Shown: in pieces, positions 31,678-38,033 of the stretch
How the letters are laid out: each line of letters opens with the position of its first letter
Position numbering within the stretch: position 1 is the stretch's first letter
Position numbers and translations under genes: made by a program
The notes under the pieces: generated by a model
Told to the model about the DNA's origin: nothing
The model's database searches: none
Seen by the model: only the letters and a program-made list of their open reading frames with translations
Assembly: GCA_949128025.1 (NCBI GenBank)
Contig: CASBRD010000239.1
Coordinates: forward strand, 1-38,033
Origin: Oscillatoriales cyanobacterium PMM_0008
GTDB lineage: Bacteria; Cyanobacteriota; Cyanobacteriia; Cyanobacteriales; Aerosakkonemataceae
Reading direction: 5' to 3'
Length of the DNA: 38,033 bases

Positions 31678-32475
31678 TTAGTTAAATAAGTTTAACTTAT
31701 CACCATTGGTACGGGAGAGCCAACGGCGCAGCTTAGAACCTAAAAAATGCTTCTCTAACAAAAGTCGATCGCGCCAAGCAACTAAAGGACGCTTTTGATA
31801 AGATTTAGGTGGAAGCTGAAAGGAATAATTAAGAGTGCTGCGAAGTCCTGCCGGAATGTTAGCTGAAGTAACTTCGCCAAAGACTCGTTCTAGTTCGGTA
31901 GCTAAACTAGGAAAACCTAATTCTTCTGCCATTTTCACCATTAAATCGCCGCTGCGGTTAACATAGCGCAGTCGTTTCTCGAAATTAGCACAGTAAAGAA
32001 TTCCCAAATCTAAATGATCTTCTAGTTCATTTGCCAAACGTATCAAAAGTACGTGGCGATCGCTAAGATTAAGAGTATTCAGACTTGGTGCGATCGCCGA
32101 TATATTCTGTTCGTTCCACTCGAAAGCATTATATTTAGCAATATACTCCTCTATATCCTTACCAACTGCACGTCTTACTTGTTCCCGCTTGCTATTTGAT
32201 ATACCTTTTTCCCCATCGCCAAAGTCACCCTGTAGATAGGCGGCGTGCAACAAACCCGCAGCTACCACATCAACAGGCACATTAACAGAAGCTAGGATGC
32301 TAGCAGTACCAACTAAATGCGCGATGAAGGTTTTACCGTCCCCTCGAAAGTAACCTGTAAATAGGGATATTGCTAGCTTGTATGCTTTCAAAATACAGCC
32401 TAGTTCTGCTTCCGAATAGCCTTGGCGACACAGTTGATTCAACAGTTGAATGTTCGTTTGTGCAAAAGAATACAT
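31678..32475 (-). CDS. HD-like domain protein (degenerate HD motif)
   Basis: The 265-residue protein has an N-terminal helical region resembling the HD hydrolase domain of RelA/SpoT-type proteins. His53 is in FIAHLVGTASIL, but the HD pair reads His77-Ala78 (LLHAAYLQGDFGD). The later DRHVLLIRLANELEDHLDLG corresponds to the metal-site helix region. Losing the paired Asp suggests altered or absent hydrolase activity. It could belong to a DUF6817-like group; I am not certain. It is the last gene of a four-gene minus-strand operon with three glycosyltransferases, 11 bases after the GT2 gene. That suggests a role in polysaccharide regulation or synthesis, by context only. Confidence 0.75.
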   Translation of the reverse strand: MYSFAQTNIQLLNQLCRQGYSEAELGCILKAYKLAISLFTGYFRGDGKTFIAHLVGTASILASVNVPVDVVAAGLLHAAYLQGDFGDGEKGISNSKREQVRRAVGKDIEEYIAKYNAFEWNEQNISAIAPSLNTLNLSDRHVLLIRLANELEDHLDLGILYCANFEKRLRYVNRSGDLMVKMAEELGFPSLATELERVFGEVTSANIPAGLRSTLNYSFQLPPKSYQKRPLVAWRDRLLLEKHFLGSKLRRWLSRTNGDKLNLFN

Positions 32476-32486
32476 CGCTTTTGCTT

Positions 32487-33506
32487 TTAAGATTTAGAAG
32501 CTTTAACTGTATTGACAGTTTCGCCTTTTTGGTGCTGGGATTTGTTTCCCTGCTTGCCGATCAAAAACTTGTTCAACTGCTTCTCTATTGGCATCAAAAT
32601 ATGTTGATTCAGCCAAGCACCGCGCTTAATGGGTAAATATTGACGAATCGACTCTCTGATTGCTCTTTGTCGATGGCGATTTAACCAGATATAATGACCT
32701 TTCAGGCAAGGGTCTTCTTCTGATAAATTCCATTTTTCCCGGAAGTAATTCAAGCTATCGCGATTCCAAGCTTCACTCCAACGCAGGAAGAAGAAAGGTA
32801 AATCTGACAAAGCGAATGGTGGTGGCGCAACATAACTGACGATCGAATTCGGCTCAAAGTAAATAGTACCGCCGTTTTCTCGAACCTCCAAACACAAATC
32901 CCAGTGTTCTGCGGTACTCAAAAAATTTTCATTCAAACTTAGCTTTTCAAATATTTCAGTACGTGCAAATACACAATGAAACTCGATCAATTCAGTTTCT
33001 TCTCGCCGCAGTTGGGAACGTACTTTATCAACTGATTTTCTTGCCAAGCGATGTTGTTCAAAAAACTGCCGTCTACCCTGCTTGTCTCGGAAATGTGCAA
33101 AACCTCCTGCCATGTGGATGATTTTATCTTCGGGTTTCCCTTCGCAATAAAGTGGCCCAACTAACCAGGCTCCCGTTTCTTCTGCACACTGGATCAATTG
33201 AGCTAACCAACCCTGTGTAAATAGTATATCGTTATCAACAAAAACTACATATTTGGTATCGACTTCTGATAAAACCAAGTTACGTGCTTGATTCGGAGCC
33301 AAAAAATTTTCAGTCCGAATTAAGCGAAATCCTTTTTCTTTAGCTTGTTTTTCTAGATAGCGCTTTGTGCCATGAGGTGATTTGCCATCTACATAGATTA
33401 ACTTAAAGGGAGTCGTTGTATTCTCGTAAAGACTTTCCAGGGAGCGATCGGTATAGGTGAAACGCTCCCGTTGCGTTATAACTAAGGTAACTTGTGGTTC
33501 TCTCAT
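32487..33506 (-). CDS. Glycosyltransferase family 2 protein
   Basis: The 339-residue protein has a GT-A fold typical of GT2. It starts MREPQVTLVITQRERFTYTD, then has FKLIYVDGKSPHG, the donor-site acidic motif VVFVDNDILF (DxD), and an acceptor-side CLEVRENGGTIYFEPNSIV. It probably transfers a sugar to a polysaccharide or surface glycan at the cytosolic membrane face; no transmembrane helix is evident. Its ATG immediately follows the stop of the upstream HpsE-like gene with no gap, and GGAG lies in the upstream coding end. It differs clearly from the two HpsE-like paralogues upstream. Donor and acceptor are unknown. Confidence 0.9.
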   Translation of the reverse strand: MREPQVTLVITQRERFTYTDRSLESLYENTTTPFKLIYVDGKSPHGTKRYLEKQAKEKGFRLIRTENFLAPNQARNLVLSEVDTKYVVFVDNDILFTQGWLAQLIQCAEETGAWLVGPLYCEGKPEDKIIHMAGGFAHFRDKQGRRQFFEQHRLARKSVDKVRSQLRREETELIEFHCVFARTEIFEKLSLNENFLSTAEHWDLCLEVRENGGTIYFEPNSIVSYVAPPPFALSDLPFFFLRWSEAWNRDSLNYFREKWNLSEEDPCLKGHYIWLNRHRQRAIRESIRQYLPIKRGAWLNQHILMPIEKQLNKFLIGKQGNKSQHQKGETVNTVKASKS

Positions 33507-34505
33507 TTATACATCTCCAGCATTTTTAGGATGTTTCTTTTTCCCAGTATATCCGACAAACTGCGAAACTAGGGAAGTTTTAATAAAATAAAAAGGACTT
33601 GCGAAACTACTCAAGTGAAATTCCATCTCGCAAGCAGCGATGAGATCTGTTTTTACTTTCCATCGGTATTTGAGTAGGTGCAATATAGCTCGACGCAGAC
33701 TACCCAGCATAATCCTAGCCATAATAATTGGTTTCTGCCATATTTTAGCATTAATCATCCGCAGATGGCAAATGGTTAAACCACAACCCCGAATCAGAGA
33801 AAGTAAATAATCTTTTTCTAAACGCCTTTGGGGAATTTGATGATAGGTGTGCATGGCTGGATTATACCAAATTTCCCACCCGGCTTTGTGTATATATAAC
33901 AACGGCTCATAGTCGTCGCCTACTAACATTTTTTCCCCTACTCTACCCTGCAAAGTAGGACGAATGGGAACACATTCGCACCACGCTTGTTTGCGTACCA
34001 CCAAGGCTGCTCCGGGAGGTAAATTTAAATTATCTGGCTCGTACAGATGCAGTTTTTCTCCCCGTTCTCTAATTGCTAAAAATGATTTTATTCTCTTAAA
34101 ATTTTCTGGCGGTTCAACTTCAAAATCGCCGTGAATTTGACCGCCATAAGCTCCCGCTTTGGGATGTTCTTTGCCAAAGGTATAAGCTGCCGCTACCCAG
34201 TTAGTATCGGGTAAATTATCATCATCCACAAACCCAATTAATTCGCCTTTTGCTTCCCGAATTGCTCGCTGTCTAGCAAAAGCTGCTCCTTGTTCAGTTT
34301 CCAAACAATATCTTAAAGGATATGGCTCTGGCCAATTTGCTTGATATTGTCGCACAACTTCCGCTGTATTGTCTTTGCTATTATTATCAACAATAATAAT
34401 TTCCCAAACCAAATCTTCGGTATTAACCTGAGTCCGCAGTTGCTCTAAAAGTTTGGGTAAGCGACTGGCTCCATTGTAAGTTGGGATTGCTACGGTAAAG
34501 TGCAT
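33507..34505 (-). CDS. HpsE-like hormogonium polysaccharide glycosyltransferase, paralogue 2
   Basis: The 332-residue GT2 enzyme starts MHFTVAIPTYNGASRLPKLL and has WEIIIVDNNSKDNT, the DxD-type motif IGFVDDDNLPD, GAYGGQIHGDFEVEPPENF and YNPAMHTYHQIPQRRLEKDY. These match HpsE, a glycosyltransferase of the Nostoc hormogonium polysaccharide (hps) locus needed for gliding motility. ATG 34505 is used; an in-frame TTG three codons earlier is less likely. It abuts the downstream GT2 gene. It is a close paralogue of the gene just upstream (PPGAALVVRKQAW against PPGAGLVVRKQVW), so the pair arose by tandem duplication. The activity in this organism is inferred from the family. Confidence 0.9.
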   Translation of the reverse strand: MHFTVAIPTYNGASRLPKLLEQLRTQVNTEDLVWEIIIVDNNSKDNTAEVVRQYQANWPEPYPLRYCLETEQGAAFARQRAIREAKGELIGFVDDDNLPDTNWVAAAYTFGKEHPKAGAYGGQIHGDFEVEPPENFKRIKSFLAIRERGEKLHLYEPDNLNLPPGAALVVRKQAWCECVPIRPTLQGRVGEKMLVGDDYEPLLYIHKAGWEIWYNPAMHTYHQIPQRRLEKDYLLSLIRGCGLTICHLRMINAKIWQKPIIMARIMLGSLRRAILHLLKYRWKVKTDLIAACEMEFHLSSFASPFYFIKTSLVSQFVGYTGKKKHPKNAGDV

Positions 34506-34521
34506 TGACTTCAATTTTTGG

Positions 34522-35550
34522 TTAGCTTGATTTGCCTGATACTGGCTGCTCTTTCATCTGTAAGTCAGCTAGCTTTTTTTGGGTGATTTTCGATGCGGTT
34601 TTAGAGTCTAAATATTGCTTTTGCCAAAGGAAGAAAGGACTAATTACGCTGCACCGCAATAGCTCTAATTCGCAAGCTGCGATCGCATCTTTTTTCGCAA
34701 CACCTCCATATTTAATCCAGTGCATTATCAGGCGGCGCAAATCATTAACAAAGTAGACAGGAATTAAGAACGGTTTTTGCCAATTGTTTAATCTCACCAT
34801 TCGCAACTGATGGCGACTTAAACCAATACAACGAGCCAGAGATATCAGGTAATTTTTTTCCAATCTCCAGCGCGGAATATCGTGGTAAATTCGCATATCT
34901 GGGTTGTACCAAATTTCCCAACCCGCTTTCTGAATATACAACAAAGCTTCCAAATCTTCGCTGACTAAACCTGCTTCTTTACCCTTGTTATTCAACACTA
35001 AACGCAGGGGAACGTTATCGCGCCAAACTTGTTTGCGAACTACCAAACCGGCTCCTGGCGGTAGCATCTTTTTACGCGGTTCGTAGCGATGTGCCGTTTC
35101 GCCTCGCTGGGTTATTGCCAAAAAACTAGCAATTCTGTTAAAATTATGGGGTGGTTCCACTTCAAATAAGCCGTGTATTTGGCTGCCATAAGCTCCCGCC
35201 TGTGGATGCGCTTGTCCAAACTCGTAAGCAGCTGCTACCCAGTCAGGCTCCGGTAAATTGTCATCATCCAAAAAGCCAATCAATGTGCCTCTGGCTTCTT
35301 CTACGGCTCTATTCCTGGCAAATGCAGCTCCGGGCTCGGCTTCAAATACGTATTTTAACGGATAGGCTTGCGGCCAATTTGCTTGATACTCTCGAACAAC
35401 TTTTGCAGTATTATCTTCACTGTTGTTATCAACAACTATGATTTCCCAGGTAAAATGTTCTGTATCGATTTCCGTTAGCAGTCGCTCCAGAACTTTAGGT
35501 AGGCGGGTGGCTCCATTATAGGTGGGAATAGCTACAGTAAAATCTATCAT
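34522..35550 (-). CDS. HpsE-like hormogonium polysaccharide glycosyltransferase, paralogue 1
   Basis: The 342-residue protein starts MIDFTVAIPTYNGATRLPKV and shares with the next gene VDNNSEDNTAKVVREYQANW, LIGFLDDDNLPEPDWVAAAY, GSQIHGLFEVEPP and YNPDMRIYHDIPRWRLEKNY. It is an HpsE-type family 2 glycosyltransferase. It is the first gene of the four-gene operon; the next start lies 16 bases after its stop. Upstream is a long repeat-containing spacer, so the operon promoter should lie in 35551-35970. Both paralogues keep the DxD and acceptor motifs and look active. Differences in the C-terminal third may reflect different acceptors. Confidence 0.9.
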   Translation of the reverse strand: MIDFTVAIPTYNGATRLPKVLERLLTEIDTEHFTWEIIVVDNNSEDNTAKVVREYQANWPQAYPLKYVFEAEPGAAFARNRAVEEARGTLIGFLDDDNLPEPDWVAAAYEFGQAHPQAGAYGSQIHGLFEVEPPHNFNRIASFLAITQRGETAHRYEPRKKMLPPGAGLVVRKQVWRDNVPLRLVLNNKGKEAGLVSEDLEALLYIQKAGWEIWYNPDMRIYHDIPRWRLEKNYLISLARCIGLSRHQLRMVRLNNWQKPFLIPVYFVNDLRRLIMHWIKYGGVAKKDAIAACELELLRCSVISPFFLWQKQYLDSKTASKITQKKLADLQMKEQPVSGKSS

Positions 35551-35611
35551 AACTTATAAGCCTTTGAGTGCAAATCATCCGTACTGGCAGCTACCCTACT
35601 TAGATAACCTA

Positions 35612-35741
35612 ACGTAAGTTCCTAGTTATATAGTTGAGGCTGGTATTAGGTACGTTGTTGCGCTTTAGCGCTCTTATCCCAGTTGTAATAAGAGGGCTAA
35701 AGCGCAACAACATACCTGGAAAGCAAGTAACTAGCAACTTG
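35612..35741. repeat. MITE-like palindromic element, copy h (full length, with direct repeats)
   Basis: Core arms 35649-35677 and 35688-35716 pair over 29 bases with mismatches. Outer terminal repeats AAGTTCCTAGTTA (35616-35628) and TAACTAGCAACTT (35728-35740) bound it. The 10-base sequence AGATAACCTA occurs exactly at 35602-35611 and 35742-35751, as a target-site duplication would. The rest of the 35551-35972 spacer has HIP1-like sequence and no gene. Confidence 0.88.
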
Positions 35742-35942
35742 AGATAACCTAGTTTGGCACTTACACATTGCGATCGCGTAGCGATTCAGAAATGAGAACC
35801 AACAGTTGAACTCGCTGCGTAAGCGATCTAGTTAACTTACCTATTCTGCTAACTTATTACCAAAGATAGATGTAATTTTTCTGACCTTTAGCAAATCTTT
35901 ACTAAAACTTTAAATATATCCGTACTTTCGTATAACTGTAAA

Positions 35943-35967
35943 GTAGGATGGGCGCTGCCCACCCTAC
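35943..35967 (-). terminator. Probable terminator hairpin of the atp beta-epsilon operon
   Basis: GTAGGATGGGC (35943-35953) and GCCCACCCTAC (35957-35967) form an 11-bp stem (one mismatch) with a 3-base loop. It lies five bases beyond the atpC stop on the minus strand and is followed there by CTTTAC, a weak T-tract. It belongs to the same repeat family as 26851-26886. Confidence 0.6.
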
Positions 35968-35972
35968 AAAAT

Positions 35973-36389
35973 TTAAACTGACACCATGCCACCGGCAGCT
36001 TGAAAACGGGCGCGAGCCTTTTTCAGAGCTTTAGTTGCCTGAATTTTTTCCTGACGGTTTTCGCTGTTTTGAACTTGGTTATAGCGCTCTTGGGCTTGGT
36101 TATAAGCGGTGCGAGCGGTTTCCAGATTGATGGTATCGCTCTTTTCGGCCCCGTTAACCAAAATGGTCACCCGGTTGTTTTCCACTTCTGCGAATCCGCC
36201 CATCAGAGCAATAGCTACCCAATTTTTATCTGGGCGAACTCGCATCACACCGATATCCAAAGCGGTCAAAAGTGGTGCGTGTCCGCTCAGAATACCCAAT
36301 TGCCCGGTTGTGCTGGGCAGAATCAATTCCTGGGCGGTAGAATCCCAGACTGTTTTGTCTGGTGCAATTACACGAACAGTTAAAGTCAT
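35973..36389 (-). CDS. atpC: ATP synthase F1 epsilon subunit
   Basis: The epsilon subunit sits on the gamma stalk of F1 and restrains ATP hydrolysis. The 138-residue protein starts [20 protein letters not shown], with the N-terminal beta-sandwich ([39 protein letters not shown]). A C-terminal two-helix region follows ([19 protein letters not shown] and [11 protein letters not shown]). It lies downstream of the beta gene in the usual cyanobacterial order. The intergenic region is filled with heptamer repeats, leaving no Shine-Dalgarno. A five-codon upstream frame (ATG 36403) ends in a TGA that overlaps this ATG as ATGA, so reinitiation is possible. This gene is called atpE in plastid-style naming. 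Confidence 0.97.
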   Translation of the reverse strand: MTLTVRVIAPDKTVWDSTAQELILPSTTGQLGILSGHAPLLTALDIGVMRVRPDKNWVAIALMGGFAEVENNRVTILVNGAEKSDTINLETARTAYNQAQERYNQVQNSENRQEKIQATKALKKARARFQAAGGMVSV

Positions 36390-36503
36390 AAGTTGTCAGT
36401 CATAAGTTGTCAGTTGTCAGTTGTTAGTTGTCAGTTGTCAGTTGTCAGTTGTCAGTTGTGTTTTTTCTTGACCGCTGACTACTGACTACTGACTACTGAC
36501 AGT
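36390..36503. repeat. Opposed heptamer arrays between beta and epsilon genes
   Basis: AGTTGTC units (about 36391-36459) face ACTGACT units of inverse sense (about 36473-36501) across a short TTTTTTCTTGACC centre. Transcribed, they can fold into an imperfect hairpin inside the beta-epsilon transcript. The array also supplies the sequence directly before the epsilon start. Confidence 0.8.
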
Positions 36504-36507
36504 TCGA

Positions 36508-37977
<1,470 letters not shown>

Positions 37978-38033
37978 TCAGATACGGGAAACGGGTTTTA
38001 ACATTTAGCAATGCCATTTTTCAGATTACCACC

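Overview
The window looks like a chromosomal segment of a filamentous cyanobacterium. The evidence is the frequent HIP1 octamer GCGATCGC (for example 95-102 and 715-722), the plastid-type ribosomal protein PSRP-3/Ycf65, the adjacent ATP synthase beta and epsilon genes, several Uma2-family genes, arrays of STRR heptamer repeats, and HpsE-like glycosyltransferases known from hormogonium polysaccharide synthesis. The species cannot be named from sequence alone; a filamentous, Oscillatoriales-like genome would fit.

Layout. 1-2.5 kb: an LpxB-related protein and lgt. 2.9-7.8 kb: an Anbu-type proteasome homologue convergent with a three-gene set (transglutaminase-like, alpha-E, circularly permuted ATP-grasp) that is recurrently linked to Anbu. 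An S23-type four-helix-bundle gene and a 190-bp heptamer array sit inside that set. 8.2-11.1 kb: a fusion of a PlsY-like membrane domain to PPDK/PEP-synthase-like domains. 11.2-12 kb: a RelE/ParE-type toxin-antitoxin pair and an orphan antitoxin-like gene. 12.3-15.2 kb: a NACHT-HEAT gene cut by one in-frame TAA. 15.6-18.2 kb: galT, two broken Uma2 genes, tRNA-Ala(GGC) and a small membrane protein. 18.3-21.5 kb: hisF, ruvB and a secreted TPR protein with a Thr-rich repeat. 21.9-25.7 kb: a HAD phosphatase, PSRP-3, a kinase-WD40 protein with degraded kinase motifs, and an intact Uma2. 25.8-29 kb: a hypothetical protein, a PD-(D/E)XK nuclease and a large SPFH protein. 29.2-31.5 kb: a Gp157-like protein divergent from a 486-residue protein I do not recognise. 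31.7-35.6 kb: a tight operon of two HpsE paralogues, a third GT2 enzyme and an HD-like protein. 36-38 kb: ATP synthase epsilon and beta.

The other main theme is small repeats. At least eight copies of one palindromic element (core GGTAYGTWGTTGCGCTTTAG plus its inverted arm) lie in the spacers. The best-preserved copy has terminal inverted repeats and an exact 10-bp flanking direct repeat, as expected of a MITE. Other inverted repeats and STRR arrays fill most other spacers. Several have become coding sequence: the tail of the 25.8-kb hypothetical gene, three in-frame inserts in the kinase-WD40 gene, and the tail of the S23 gene. No transposase, CRISPR array, rRNA or prophage block was found.

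The most system-like content is the Anbu/ATP-grasp/alpha-E/transglutaminase set, a known association whose biochemistry is poorly defined. Next come the PlsY-PPDK fusion and the interrupted NACHT-HEAT gene. All family names come from reading the sequence by eye and none was checked against a database.
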